Part shown: piece by piece, positions 1-8,869 of the stretch
Layout: each line of letters starts with the position of its first letter
Numbering within the stretch: the stretch's first letter is position 1
Source of the DNA: Isoalcanivorax indicus
GTDB lineage: Bacteria > Pseudomonadota > Gammaproteobacteria > Pseudomonadales > Alcanivoracaceae
Assembly (NCBI RefSeq): GCF_003259185.1
Contig: NZ_QGMP01000001.1
Coordinates: forward strand, 1,364,001-1,428,000
Reading direction: 5' to 3'
Length of the DNA: 64,000 nt
Translations under genes and position numbers: made by a program
Notes under the pieces: generated by a model
What the model saw: the letters and a program-made list of their open reading frames with translations, nothing else
What the model was told of the DNA's origin: nothing
Database searches by the model: none

Positions 1-100
1 GATTGCGTCCATCGCCATGCTGATCAGCTTCTCGGCGACGCTTTATCCTTCCTGGCGCGCCAGCCGCGTCGAACCGGCGGAGGCCCTGCGTTATGAGTAA
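1..100 (+). CDS. LolC/LolE-family lipoprotein-release permease, C-terminal tail (partial)
   Basis: Only the last 32 codons are present, read from base 2 to the TAA at 98-100. They encode a hydrophobic stretch followed by [18 protein letters not shown], the typical cytoplasmic end of LolC/LolE/LolF permeases (FtsX-like fold). These proteins pair with the LolD ATPase to extract mature lipoproteins from the inner membrane and pass them to LolA. The stop overlaps the lolD start by 8 bases, so the two are co-translated. Which paralogue it is (LolC, LolE or a single LolF) cannot be decided from the tail. Confidence 0.85.
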   Translation, partial: IASIAMLISFSATLYPSWRASRVEPAEALRYE

Positions 101-785
101 TCCCGCCGATATCGTGTTGGACGCCCAGGGTCTGGTGAAGCGCTACGTTGAGGGGCCGGTGACGCTGGAAGTGCTCAGCGGCATCAACTTGCGCATGCAT
201 GCCGGGGAAACGCTCGCGGTGGTCGGTTCGTCCGGTTGCGGCAAGTCGACGCTGCTGAACCTGCTGGGTGGGCTCGACTCACCCAGTGAAGGCGAGGTCA
301 GTGTGGCGGGCCAGCCGCTGGCCTCCATGACGGAAAAACAGCGCGGGCTGCTGCGCAACCGGCATATGGGTTTTATCTACCAGTTCCATCATTTGCTGCC
401 AGAATTCACCGCGCTGGAAAACGTGGCCATGCCGCTGCTGATCAGTGACGCTTCCGCCGCACAGGCGCAGACGCGCGCGCAGGAAATGCTTGAGGCGGTG
501 GGGCTGGGGGAGCGGCTGACGCACAAACCATCGATGCTGAGCGGCGGTGAACGCCAACGGGTTGCCATTGCCCGGGCGCTGGTGACCCGGCCGAGCATTG
601 TGTTTGCAGACGAGCCGACCGGCAATCTGGACGAACGCACGGCAACCCAGGTGCAAGACCTGATGCTGGATCTGAACCGGCGTTATGGCGTTGCCCTGTT
701 GATCGTGACCCATGATCCGGCGTTCGCCATACGCTGCGCGCAGCGCCGTGAACTCCACGACGGGCAGCTTGCCGCCCCCGCCTAA
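93..785 (+). CDS. lolD: Lipoprotein-releasing ABC transporter ATPase LolD
   Basis: This 230-residue ABC ATPase powers release of outer-membrane lipoproteins from the inner membrane. Visible motifs are Walker [10 protein letters not shown] at residues 45-53, the signature LSGGERQR near 149 and Walker B IVFADEPT near 169. The segment after the Q-loop ([19 protein letters not shown]) is characteristic of LolD and its MacB/FtsE relatives. The length matches the family (about 230). Its ATG lies inside the end of the upstream permease gene (8-base overlap), which supports LolD over other MacB-like ATPases. No lolE follows: the next gene is convergent and overlaps the lolD stop by 4 bases. Confidence 0.95.
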   Translation: MSNPADIVLDAQGLVKRYVEGPVTLEVLSGINLRMHAGETLAVVGSSGCGKSTLLNLLGGLDSPSEGEVSVAGQPLASMTEKQRGLLRNRHMGFIYQFHHLLPEFTALENVAMPLLISDASAAQAQTRAQEMLEAVGLGERLTHKPSMLSGGERQRVAIARALVTRPSIVFADEPTGNLDERTATQVQDLMLDLNRRYGVALLIVTHDPAFAIRCAQRRELHDGQLAAPA

Positions 786-1303
786 TGGTCCCCGTTTGCG
801 TCCTGGGTCTTGGCCTGGCCGCGTCGCCGCCAGCTGCGCAGCACGGCCAGGCGCCACAACAGCCGTACCACGGCAAAGGCGATCGCGCCGAACACCAGAC
901 CGCAGAGTAACGACCCCAGCCACAGTGGAATCAGCTGCTCCACGAACCAGGCCACGGTGACCTGTTCCGGCATGGTGCGCGGCATCCCCAGCATCCAGGC
1001 ACCCACCCGGTAGGTGAAATAGAACATCGGCACATAGGTCAGCGGATTGCTGATCCAGACGAGCACGATGGACATGGGCAGGTTGCATTTGAAGCGCAGC
1101 GCGAGGATCGCTGCCATCACCATCTGCAGCGGAATCGGCATGAAGGCGCAAAAGATGCCGATAAATGCCGCCCCCGACAGTGAACGACGGTTCAGATGCC
1201 ACAGGTTCGGGTCGGCGAACAGGTGCCCCATGCCACCCAGCGAGCGGATTTCACGCAGGCGTTCGGCGGTGGGCAGATATTTGCGAAACAGCTTTCTCGG
1301 CAT
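782..1303 (-). CDS. DUF2062-family inner-membrane protein
   Basis: A 173-residue protein with a basic N-terminus (MPRKLFRKYLPTAERLREI) and hydrophobic segments around residues 45-70, 75-95 and 125-165. The block FMPIPLQMVMAAILAL followed by NLPMSIVLVWISNPLTY is the recognisable DUF2062 core. The family is widespread next to lolCDE and comEC in Pseudomonas-type genomes; its function is not established. A KTQD-type polar tail follows the last membrane segment. The gene is convergent with lolD, with a 4-base overlap of the two 3' ends, and divergent from comEC. Confidence 0.85.
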   Translation of the reverse strand: MPRKLFRKYLPTAERLREIRSLGGMGHLFADPNLWHLNRRSLSGAAFIGIFCAFMPIPLQMVMAAILALRFKCNLPMSIVLVWISNPLTYVPMFYFTYRVGAWMLGMPRTMPEQVTVAWFVEQLIPLWLGSLLCGLVFGAIAFAVVRLLWRLAVLRSWRRRGQAKTQDANGDH

Positions 1304-1429
1304 TGCACTCGCGCAGTTGGCGGCTCGGGCGCGCGTATTATGCCCGCTGTAATCCCTGACTGACAGTCATCTCCGCGATCACCCGTTACACTGGGCTCTC
1401 CTGTTAACCGATTGCATGGATGCAGCCGG

Positions 1430-3712
1430 ATGAATGCCTTTGTACTGGCCGCGTTTTTCGCGCTGTTTACGGGCTGGGGCCCGGGATGGGGCGCTGGGCC
1501 GAGCCTGTTCCTGCTTGGGCTGGCATGCTGTGCCGGGCGCTTTGCCCGGCCCCGGTTGAGCCTGCTGTGCGGCCTGCTGGCCGGACTCGGGTGGGGCGCC
1601 GCGGCCGTCGACAGTGGCCTGTCGGGCTGGCTGCCACCAGCGCTCGCCGGGATGCCTCTGCAGGTCAGTGGTGTGGTGGCGGATCTGCCCGAACATGACG
1701 GATACGGCTATGCCGGGCAGGGGCGTGTCCGGTTTCGTCTCAGCGAGGTGCGGCTGCTGGATGAGCAGGTCGAGCACTGGCCTGATCCCGGCGACCTGTT
1801 ACTGACGTGGCATGCCCCCGGTGCGCTCATGGCGGGCGATCGCCTGTGGCTGACCGTGCGCCTGCGGCCACCACGGGGGCAAGTGAATCAGGGCAGCCTG
1901 GATCGGGCGCGGCTGGACCTGGCCCGGGGCATCGGTGCGCGCGGCAGTGTGCAGGCGGTACATGCCCGGGTGTATCGACCACAGTCGCTGGCGGCCCGGC
2001 GAGCCCGTCTGAGCGCGCGTCTGGCCGAGCGGTTGCAGAACTGGCCTCAGGCGCAGCGGCTGTTGCCAGCACTGGTGACGGCAGACCGGCGCGCCATGAC
2101 GGCGGATGACTGGGGGCTGTTGCAGCGCACGGGCACGGCTCATCTGATGGCGATTTCCGGGCTGCATATCACCCTGGTGGCCTGGCTGGTATGGCGTCTG
2201 TCGCGCTGGCTGCTGACCCCGCTGTTGCTGAGGTCCGGGTCGGCGGCCACGGGGGCCAGCCCGGCGCGCTGGGCGGTATGGCCCGCGATGCTGGCGGCGC
2301 TGGCCTACGCGCTGCTGGCAGGCCTGGGGCTGCCTGCGCAACGGGCGCTGCTGATGAGCCTGGTGCTGTTGCTGGCCATGACGGCGCGGCAGCAACCCGG
2401 CGCCGGGCAGGCGCTGCGGCTGGCGTTACTGGTCTTGTTGCTGGGGGCGCCGCTGACGGTGCTGGATAACGGCTTCTGGCTCTCCTTTGGTGCCGTGGCC
2501 CTGTTGATCTACGGCCTGCCGGGTGCCCGGCGTATGGGGCGCTGGCTGCTGCTGGTGCGGGCCCAGCTGCTGTTGTCCCTGGGGCTGGGCGCCTTTGCCG
2601 GTTGGTTGTTCGGTGTCTGGGGCCTGGCGTCGCCCTGGGCCAATCTGCTGCTGGTGCCCCTGTTTTCCCTGGTGATCATTCCGCTGCTGCTGGCCGGTGC
2701 CCTGGTGCCCGGCGCGCAGGGCCTGCTGACGCCCGCCGCCTGGCTGCTGGAGCGAAGCTGGCTGGGGCTGCAGTGGCTGGACCGGCTCAACCCGTCGTTG
2801 CCGCTGCCGGGCGGTCTGTTGCCGGTGTTACTGCTGCTGGCCGCTGCGGTGGTGCTGCTGGCGCCGCGCGCGCCCTGGCCGCGCTGGTGGTTGTTGCCGC
2901 TGTGTCTGCCGTGGCTGTGGCCTGCCAGCCATGCGCCCCCGGAGGGCGGCTTTGATGTTGTGGTGATGGACGTGGGGCAGGGGCAGGCCGTGGCGGTGCG
3001 TACGCGCCGGGGGCTGCTGTTGTACGACCTCGGCCCGGCCTGGCCGGGCGGCGATGCCGGGCGCACGGTGATCGAGCCCTGGCTGGCTCGTCAGCGGTTA
3101 CCGCTACGCCAGGTCTTCATCAGTCATGGCGACCTGGACCATGCGGGGGGGCTGGGCAGTCTGATGCCCCGATTGGCCGGGGTGCCGTTGTACAGCGGTG
3201 AGTCGCATCGACTGCCGGGCACGGTGCCGTGCTGGCGTGGCCAGCACTGGCGTCAGGACGGCGTGGACATCGAGGTGCTGTGGCCGTCGCCGGAGATCCC
3301 CCTGAGGCATCCGAACAATGCCAGCTGCGTGCTGCATATTCGCGGCCGCTATGGCAGTGCCTTGCTTACCGGCGATATCTACAAACCGGTGGAATACTGG
3401 CTGCTGGACAACCACGATCTGCGTGCGGACCTGCTGCTGGTGCCACACCATGGCAGTGCGACCAGCTCCAGCCACGCTCTGCTGCGCGGCGTGGCGCCAC
3501 GGGCGGCGCTGGCCAGTGCGGGGCATGACAATCGTTTCGGGCACCCCGCAGCGGCGGTCAGGGCGCGTTATGCGCGTTACGGCATCCCGCTGTGGGTCAG
3601 TTCTGAGACCGGCATGATTGTCTTTCCCCTGCGTGGCTCCCATAATCCGGCGCCATTGCTGCTGCGCCAACGCCTGCCTGTGGCGTGGCGGCCGGATACG
3701 GCGCAATGGTAA
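1430..3712 (+). CDS. comEC: ComEC/Rec2-family DNA internalisation protein
   Basis: A polytopic inner-membrane protein expected to form the channel through which transforming DNA strand crosses the membrane. The order is N-terminal membrane segments and a DUF4131-like periplasmic region (about 1-200), the competence core with many helices (about 200-500; it begins with GTAHLMAISGLHITLVAWL, typical of ComEC), then a metallo-beta-lactamase-like domain from about 505 with DVGQGQAVAV and the metal motif HGDLDHAGG at residues 566-574. The length of 760 residues is normal. I chose ATG 1430 (MNAFVLAAFFALF) because the longer frame only gains a TTG at 1412. Downstream exbB, exbD and msbA are co-oriented. 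Confidence 0.93.
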   Translation: MNAFVLAAFFALFTGWGPGWGAGPSLFLLGLACCAGRFARPRLSLLCGLLAGLGWGAAAVDSGLSGWLPPALAGMPLQVSGVVADLPEHDGYGYAGQGRVRFRLSEVRLLDEQVEHWPDPGDLLLTWHAPGALMAGDRLWLTVRLRPPRGQVNQGSLDRARLDLARGIGARGSVQAVHARVYRPQSLAARRARLSARLAERLQNWPQAQRLLPALVTADRRAMTADDWGLLQRTGTAHLMAISGLHITLVAWLVWRLSRWLLTPLLLRSGSAATGASPARWAVWPAMLAALAYALLAGLGLPAQRALLMSLVLLLAMTARQQPGAGQALRLALLVLLLGAPLTVLDNGFWLSFGAVALLIYGLPGARRMGRWLLLVRAQLLLSLGLGAFAGWLFGVWGLASPWANLLLVPLFSLVIIPLLLAGALVPGAQGLLTPAAWLLERSWLGLQWLDRLNPSLPLPGGLLPVLLLLAAAVVLLAPRAPWPRWWLLPLCLPWLWPASHAPPEGGFDVVVMDVGQGQAVAVRTRRGLLLYDLGPAWPGGDAGRTVIEPWLARQRLPLRQVFISHGDLDHAGGLGSLMPRLAGVPLYSGESHRLPGTVPCWRGQHWRQDGVDIEVLWPSPEIPLRHPNNASCVLHIRGRYGSALLTGDIYKPVEYWLLDNHDLRADLLLVPHHGSATSSSHALLRGVAPRAALASAGHDNRFGHPAAAVRARYARYGIPLWVSSETGMIVFPLRGSHNPAPLLLRQRLPVAWRPDTAQW

Positions 3713-3756
3713 TCTCGTGGCCGTTGCGCTTCTGTTCAGTTTTCAAGGGGAATGCC

Positions 3757-4443
3757 GTGCAGGAAATCATATTGGCCGGGGGCTGGATGATGCTCCCGAT
3801 CCTGGTGTGTTCTGCGGTCGCACTGGCGATTGTGGTGGAGCGATTCTGGACCTTGCGCCCGGCGCGCCTGGCACCGCCGACGCTGCTGGCGCAGGTGCGC
3901 ACCAGCTGGGGCAAGGGGGCCGTGGACCCCGGTTACCTGAAGGCGCTGCGTGAAAATTCTCCGCTGGGCCGTATTCTGGCGGTGGGGTTGAATAACGCCG
4001 AAGCCGGGCGCGACATCATGAAGGAGCGCATCGAGGAAGCGGCCAGTCAGGAAATCCATGACATGGAACGCTTTCTCAATACGCTGGGCACCATCGCGGC
4101 GATCACGCCGCTGCTTGGCCTGCTGGGCACGGTGATCGGCATGATCGACGTCTTCTCGGCCATCATGCTCCATGGCACCGGCGATACGGCGCGACTGGCG
4201 GGGGGGATTTCTCAGGCACTTATCACCACTGCCGCCGGTCTGAGTGTGGCGATCCCGGCCATCTTCTTTCATCGCTTCTTCGTGCGCCGGGTGGACGAAA
4301 TCACCATTGGCATGGAGCAGACTGCGGTGACCCTGCTGGACTGGATTCACGGTGAGGGCGAACTGCCTGCCCCGGCTGCCCCGGCCGCCGCGCCGAAAAA
4401 GGCAGTACCGCGTCGCAAACCCGCAGGTGGAGCGGCATCGTGA
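3757..4443 (+). CDS. exbB: ExbB/TolQ/MotA-family proton channel protein
   Basis: This 228-residue protein is the inner-membrane channel subunit that, with ExbD, converts proton motive force into work on TonB- or Tol-like partners. A membrane helix sits near the N-terminus (GGWMMLPILVCSAVALAIVV), followed by a cytoplasmic loop and then two helices. These include the family blocks ITPLLGLLGTVIGMIDVF and GGISQALITTAAGLSVAIPA with the conserved pore-lining Thr residues. I chose the GTG start at 3757 because AAGGGG-type ribosome binding sequence (3744-3749) lies 7 bases upstream; the longer frame has no such site. The stop overlaps exbD by 4 bases. The C-terminal Ala/Pro/Lys tail is low complexity. 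Confidence 0.92.
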   Translation: MQEIILAGGWMMLPILVCSAVALAIVVERFWTLRPARLAPPTLLAQVRTSWGKGAVDPGYLKALRENSPLGRILAVGLNNAEAGRDIMKERIEEAASQEIHDMERFLNTLGTIAAITPLLGLLGTVIGMIDVFSAIMLHGTGDTARLAGGISQALITTAAGLSVAIPAIFFHRFFVRRVDEITIGMEQTAVTLLDWIHGEGELPAPAAPAAAPKKAVPRRKPAGGAAS

Positions 4444-4865
4444 AGTTCCGTCGCCAGCGTCAGGACGAAGTGGCCGTGAACCTGACGCCACTGATTGATG
4501 TGGTGTTCCTGCTGCTGATCTTTTTTATGGTATCGACCACCTTCACCCGAGAAACCCGGCTGGCAGTGACCTTGCCGGAGGCCTCGGGCATGCCGCAAGC
4601 GGAAATGCCCGAGCGGGTCGAGGTGGTGATCGGTCCGGGCGGGGACTATCTTGTCAACGGCGAGCAGTTGGTGCGTAACGATGCGGATACGCTGCGTTCC
4701 GTGCTGATGCGGCTGTCTGTGGACACGGCGCGGACGCCAGTCATGATCACGGCCGATGCCAATACCAGTCATCAATCGGTGGTCCGGGTGATGGATGTGG
4801 CGGGCCAGCTTGGCTTCGTCAATGTCAGCATTACCACCCGCGAGCCAGCCGGGGAGTCACCATGA
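4440..4865 (+). CDS. exbD: ExbD/TolR-family energy transducer
   Basis: This 141-residue partner of the preceding ExbB has a short basic cytoplasmic N-terminus, a single membrane helix and a periplasmic domain. The diagnostic block VNLTPLIDVVFLLLIFFMV contains the proton-carrying aspartate at residue 20 (equivalent of ExbD Asp25). The GTG start overlaps the exbB stop, and the TGA stop overlaps the msbA ATG (ATGA), so the three genes are translationally coupled. No tonB-like gene is adjacent. The energised partner may be TonB elsewhere or an envelope process linked to msbA and lpxK. Confidence 0.93.
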   Translation: MKFRRQRQDEVAVNLTPLIDVVFLLLIFFMVSTTFTRETRLAVTLPEASGMPQAEMPERVEVVIGPGGDYLVNGEQLVRNDADTLRSVLMRLSVDTARTPVMITADANTSHQSVVRVMDVAGQLGFVNVSITTREPAGESP

Positions 4866-6634
4866 GCAATACGGGCCAGAGCGGCCAGACCGGGGACGCT
4901 ATCCACCCGGACAGCAACTGGGTCATCTACAAACGATTGCTGACCTATACACGTCGCCACTGGGTGGTGTTGTCGGGCAGTATTTTTGGCTACATCATTT
5001 ACGCCTCCATGCAGCCGGCCATCGCCGAAATGCTGCGCATTCTCGCCGAGACCATCGAGAACCCGACGCCGACCATGGTGATGGTGATCTGTGTGGCGCC
5101 GATCACGATTGCTTCCATCCAGGGGTTCGGCCATTTTCTGGGCAACTACTGTATTGCCTGGGTCAGTCAGCGCATTGTTTATGACATGCGCAATGAAACC
5201 TTCCAGCATGTACTGCGTTTGCCCACCCGGGAATACCAGCAGAATGCCTCCGGGCGCATCATGTCCAAGGTTATCTATGACGCCCAGCAGGTGACGGCCG
5301 CCGGGGCCGATGCCGTGACGGTGATATTCCGCGAGGGCTTCACCGTGATCGGCCTGTTGATCTATCTGTTGTACAACAACTGGCAGCTGACGCTGATCCT
5401 GTTCACTGTGGGCCCGGTGATCGGCATTGTGGTCAATTACATGAGCCGTCGCTTCCGCATGATCAGTCGTAACATGCAGGGCAGTATGGGCAATATTACC
5501 CAGTACCTGGGCGAGGCCATCGAGGGCAATCAGCCGGTGAAGATCTTCTCCGGCCAGGAGCAGGAAGAAGCGCGCTTCGAAAAAGTCAGCCGCCGCTTCC
5601 GCCAGCAGAACGTCAAGATGGAAGCCAGCAAAGCGGTCAGCACGATCTCCGTGCAGCTGGTCATTTCTGCGGGTGTTGGTGTCATCACCTACCTGTACAT
5701 CCAGCTGATGGGGGCGAACATCAGCATCGGTGAGTTTCTGGCCTTTATTGGCGCGGTTGGCCTGATCCAGAAGCCGATGAAAAAGCTGACCGATGTGAAT
5801 GCCAAGATCCAGCGCGGCGTGACGGGTGCCGCCTCCATCTTCGAGTTGATGGATCGCCCGGCGGAACCCGACCCGGGTCAACGGCCGCTGGCACGTTCAC
5901 GTGGCAATATCGAATTCCGTAACGTGACCTTCGGCTACTCGGCGGATTCGCCGGTGGTGCGCAATCTGTCCTTTTCCGCCGAGGCGGGCCAGACCATCGC
6001 GCTGGTCGGGCGCTCGGGGGCCGGCAAGAGCACCATCGCGGCGCTGGTGCCGCGCTTCTACGATCCGCTTGAGGGCACCATTCTGCTGGACGGCGTGCCC
6101 GTGACGGACTACAAGCTGACCGACCTGCGTCGGCAGATCGCGATGGTCACGCAGAAAGTCGTGCTGTTCAACGACACGGTGCGCAACAACATTGCCTATG
6201 GCGAGCTGCGCAACGCCACGGAAGAACAGATCATCCAGGCCGCCAAAGACGCCTATGCCTGGGACTTCATCAGCCGCCTTTCCAACGGCCTGGATACCGA
6301 AGTCGGGCAGGACGGCACCCAGCTGTCCGGTGGTCAACGGCAACGCCTGGCGATTGCCCGTGCGTTACTCAAGGATGCGCCGATCCTGATTCTGGATGAA
6401 GCCACCTCGGCGCTGGACAACGAATCCGAGCATTACATCCAGCAGGCACTGGAGCGGGTCATGAAAGGCCGCACCACGCTGGTGATTGCGCACCGGCTTT
6501 CCACCATCGAGGGGGCTGACCGCATTATCGTGCTGGATCACGGCAACATGATCGAAAGTGGCAGCCACGCCGAATTGCTGGCCAAGGGCGGTGTCTACGC
6601 GCAGATGCACCAGATGAACTTCGAGGAGCTCTGA
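4862..6634 (+). CDS. msbA: Lipid A export ATP-binding/permease protein MsbA
   Basis: A 590-residue half-size ABC exporter that flips lipid A-core across the inner membrane. The N-terminal six-helix domain (about 20-330) contains the exporter helix motif FLAFIGAVGLIQKPMKKLTDVNAKIQRG split over two helices. The nucleotide-binding domain has Walker A GRSGAGKST near 383-391, signature LSGGQRQRLAIARALL near 490 and Walker B ILILDEATSALD near 508. The length agrees with MsbA (about 580-610). Its position directly before lpxK, with only 5 bases between, favours MsbA over other type-IV exporters. Confidence 0.94.
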   Translation: MSNTGQSGQTGDAIHPDSNWVIYKRLLTYTRRHWVVLSGSIFGYIIYASMQPAIAEMLRILAETIENPTPTMVMVICVAPITIASIQGFGHFLGNYCIAWVSQRIVYDMRNETFQHVLRLPTREYQQNASGRIMSKVIYDAQQVTAAGADAVTVIFREGFTVIGLLIYLLYNNWQLTLILFTVGPVIGIVVNYMSRRFRMISRNMQGSMGNITQYLGEAIEGNQPVKIFSGQEQEEARFEKVSRRFRQQNVKMEASKAVSTISVQLVISAGVGVITYLYIQLMGANISIGEFLAFIGAVGLIQKPMKKLTDVNAKIQRGVTGAASIFELMDRPAEPDPGQRPLARSRGNIEFRNVTFGYSADSPVVRNLSFSAEAGQTIALVGRSGAGKSTIAALVPRFYDPLEGTILLDGVPVTDYKLTDLRRQIAMVTQKVVLFNDTVRNNIAYGELRNATEEQIIQAAKDAYAWDFISRLSNGLDTEVGQDGTQLSGGQRQRLAIARALLKDAPILILDEATSALDNESEHYIQQALERVMKGRTTLVIAHRLSTIEGADRIIVLDHGNMIESGSHAELLAKGGVYAQMHQMNFEEL

Positions 6635-6639
6635 ACACC

Positions 6640-7632
6640 GTGTCGCTGGCGGAGCGCGTTTCCCGAGCCTGGTATCGCGACAGTGCCTGGCTGACGCCGC
6701 TGCGCCCGCTGGGGGCGCTGACTGCCCGGGTGGCCAGACGCCGCCTGGGCCGCTTGCGCAAGGGTCCTGATGCGGCGCCGGTGCCGGTGCTGGTGGTGGG
6801 CAACATCACCGTGGGCGGTACCGGCAAGACACCGCTGGTGATTGCCTTGTGTCGGGCCGCTGCTGCGCGGGGCATCAAGGTCGTGGTGATTTCCCGTGGC
6901 TACGGCGCCAGACCGCCGTCCCTGCCGTGGACGGTGACGCCGCAGCAGTCCGCCGCCGAGGCCGGAGACGAACCCCTGCTGATCAGCCATGCCACCGATG
7001 TGCCGGTGATCATCGACCCGCAGCGCGTGCGTGCGCTGACCGCCGCCCTGGACTTGCAGCCTGACCTGGTCATCAGCGATGACGGGCTGCAGCACTATGC
7101 GCTGGCCCGCACGGCGGAAATCGCTGTGGTGGATGCCCGGCGCGGGCTCGGCAACGGTCGCTGCCTGCCGGCCGGGCCGCTGCGGGAGCCCGCAAGTCGC
7201 CTGGACAGGGTGGACTGGGTGGTGATCAACGGCGACGGGCCGTTCCGCCATGCGGGGGGCGTGCCCATGCAACTGGACGCCCCCTGGCTGGAAAATGCCG
7301 CCTCGCAGGAGCGGGTGCCGCTGGCGGCGTTCGTCGCCCGTTACCCGCAGGTGCATGCCCTGGCAGGCATCGGCGATCCCGAGCGCTTTTTCGGCATGCT
7401 GCGCGGCAGCGGCTTTGTTGTGCAGCCGCATCCGTTTCCGGATCATCATGCCTTTGTGGCGGATGACCTGGCCTTGCCCGGCGACGCCCCGGTGATCATG
7501 ACCGAAAAGGATCTGGTCAAGTGCCGGGATTTCGTGTCGCCCCGTTGCTGGGTGCTGCCGGTGACAGCGACACTGCCGCCCGGGTTCATCGACCGGGTAC
7601 TGGCCCAACTGGTGCAGGATACTGAGATATGA
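6640..7632 (+). CDS. lpxK: Tetraacyldisaccharide 4'-kinase LpxK
   Basis: LpxK phosphorylates the 4' position of the tetraacyldisaccharide 1-phosphate precursor to make lipid IVA at the inner membrane. This 330-residue protein has the family start ([20 protein letters not shown], a membrane-associated amphipathic region) and the P-loop [14 protein letters not shown] near residues 54-67. It also has VISRGYGA and [11 protein letters not shown], all hallmarks of LpxK. The start is GTG, 5 bases after msbA, with GAGGAG in the end of msbA serving as ribosome binding site. Its stop overlaps kdsB by 4 bases; the small ycaR/Trm112-like gene often found between lpxK and kdsB in Pseudomonas is absent. 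Confidence 0.95.
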   Translation: MSLAERVSRAWYRDSAWLTPLRPLGALTARVARRRLGRLRKGPDAAPVPVLVVGNITVGGTGKTPLVIALCRAAAARGIKVVVISRGYGARPPSLPWTVTPQQSAAEAGDEPLLISHATDVPVIIDPQRVRALTAALDLQPDLVISDDGLQHYALARTAEIAVVDARRGLGNGRCLPAGPLREPASRLDRVDWVVINGDGPFRHAGGVPMQLDAPWLENAASQERVPLAAFVARYPQVHALAGIGDPERFFGMLRGSGFVVQPHPFPDHHAFVADDLALPGDAPVIMTEKDLVKCRDFVSPRCWVLPVTATLPPGFIDRVLAQLVQDTEI

Positions 7633-8402
7633 GTTTTACCGTTGTGATTCCTGCCCGCTTCGGCGCCAGCCGACTGCCGGGCAAACCCCTGGCAGACATC
7701 GGCGGCAAGCCGATGGTGGTCCATGTGCTGGAACGTTGCCAGCAAAGCGCCGCGCAGGCCGTCTGGGTGGCCACTGATGATGCACGCGTGGCGGACGCCG
7801 TGCGCGACCACGGTGGCCAGGTGCTGATGACCCGCACTGACCATCCTTCCGGCACGGATCGTTTGCAGGAAGTCGCCGCTCAACTCGGCCTGGTTGACAG
7901 TGACATCATCGTGAACGTGCAGGGCGACGAGCCCCTGATTCCGCCGGCGGTGATCGATCAGGTCGCCGCCAACCTGGCGGCGCACGAGGGGTTCGGCATT
8001 GCCACCCTGTGCGAGCCGATTGGCGACCGGGGCAGCCTGTTCAACCCGAATCACGTCAAGGTGGTGTTCGACAGTAACGGTCGGGCACTGTACTTCAGCC
8101 GTGCGCCGCTGCCCTGGCATCGCGACGGTTTCGCCGACACTGACACGCATTTGCCGCTGCCCGAGGGACACTGGTGGCGGCATATCGGTATCTACGGGTA
8201 CCGGGTCAACCTGCTGAACCGGTATGTCGGCTGGGCCCCCGCCCCGCTGGAGCAGGCCGAAGCGCTGGAACAGCTTCGCGCCATGTATCACGGTGTGCCG
8301 ATTCACGTGGAGCCCGCCTGCGCGCCGGTGCCCGGTGGTGTGGACACCGATGCCGACCTGCAACGCATGCGTACCCTGATCAATGCTGGCGAGGTGTCAT
8401 GA
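7629..8402 (+). CDS. kdsB: 3-deoxy-manno-octulosonate cytidylyltransferase (CMP-Kdo synthetase)
   Basis: KdsB activates Kdo with CTP to give CMP-Kdo for the lipopolysaccharide inner core in the cytoplasm. The 257-residue protein begins [19 protein letters not shown], the nucleotidyltransferase motif, and carries [16 protein letters not shown] and a [20 protein letters not shown] block typical of KdsB. The length matches the E. coli enzyme (248). The ATG overlaps the lpxK stop (ATGA), and the stop overlaps the following phosphatase gene in the same way. Confidence 0.96.
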   Translation: MSFTVVIPARFGASRLPGKPLADIGGKPMVVHVLERCQQSAAQAVWVATDDARVADAVRDHGGQVLMTRTDHPSGTDRLQEVAAQLGLVDSDIIVNVQGDEPLIPPAVIDQVAANLAAHEGFGIATLCEPIGDRGSLFNPNHVKVVFDSNGRALYFSRAPLPWHRDGFADTDTHLPLPEGHWWRHIGIYGYRVNLLNRYVGWAPAPLEQAEALEQLRAMYHGVPIHVEPACAPVPGGVDTDADLQRMRTLINAGEVS

Positions 8403-8869
8403 GCGTATCGGTACTGTTTGTCTGTCTGGGTAATATCTGCCGTTCACCGACGGCAGAAGCGGTGTTTCGCGGGCGTGTTCAGGCCGCTGGCCTGGAAGAC
8501 CGTATCCGCATCGACAGCGCCGGTACTGGCGACTGGCATATCGGCAAGGCGCCAGATACGCGCATGCAGCGCGCCGCCGCCCGCCGTGGCTATGACCTGG
8601 CGCCGCTGCGCGCCCGTCAGGTGACGGCGGCAGATCTGAGCGCGTTCGATTATGTGCTGGCCATGGATAACGCCAACCTCAACGACCTGCGCGCCCTCGG
8701 CGATGCCAGCGGCCATCTGGGCCTGTTCATGGATTTCCATCCGCAACCGCCAGTGCGGGAAGTGCCAGACCCCTACTATGGTGGCGAAGCCGGTTTCGAC
8801 GAGGTGCTGGACCTGGTGGAAACCACCAGTGACGCTCTGCTGGACGCGCTGCGCGCGCGCCTGGGCTGA
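8399..8869 (+). CDS. Low-molecular-weight protein-tyrosine phosphatase
   Basis: A 156-residue cytoplasmic phosphatase. The P-loop [16 protein letters not shown] (residues 8-23) gives the C-x5-R-S catalytic signature, and the C-terminal [18 protein letters not shown] contains the general-acid aspartate of the family. I chose ATG 8399 because it overlaps the kdsB stop by 4 bases and gives the standard length; a longer reading frame upstream is not supported. Relatives dephosphorylate polysaccharide-assembly tyrosine kinases, though no such kinase is visible here. Its location between kdsB and murB is shared with Pseudomonas-type genomes, so the placement is ancestral rather than a recent insertion. 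Confidence 0.93.
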   Translation: MSVSVLFVCLGNICRSPTAEAVFRGRVQAAGLEDRIRIDSAGTGDWHIGKAPDTRMQRAAARRGYDLAPLRARQVTAADLSAFDYVLAMDNANLNDLRALGDASGHLGLFMDFHPQPPVREVPDPYYGGEAGFDEVLDLVETTSDALLDALRARLG

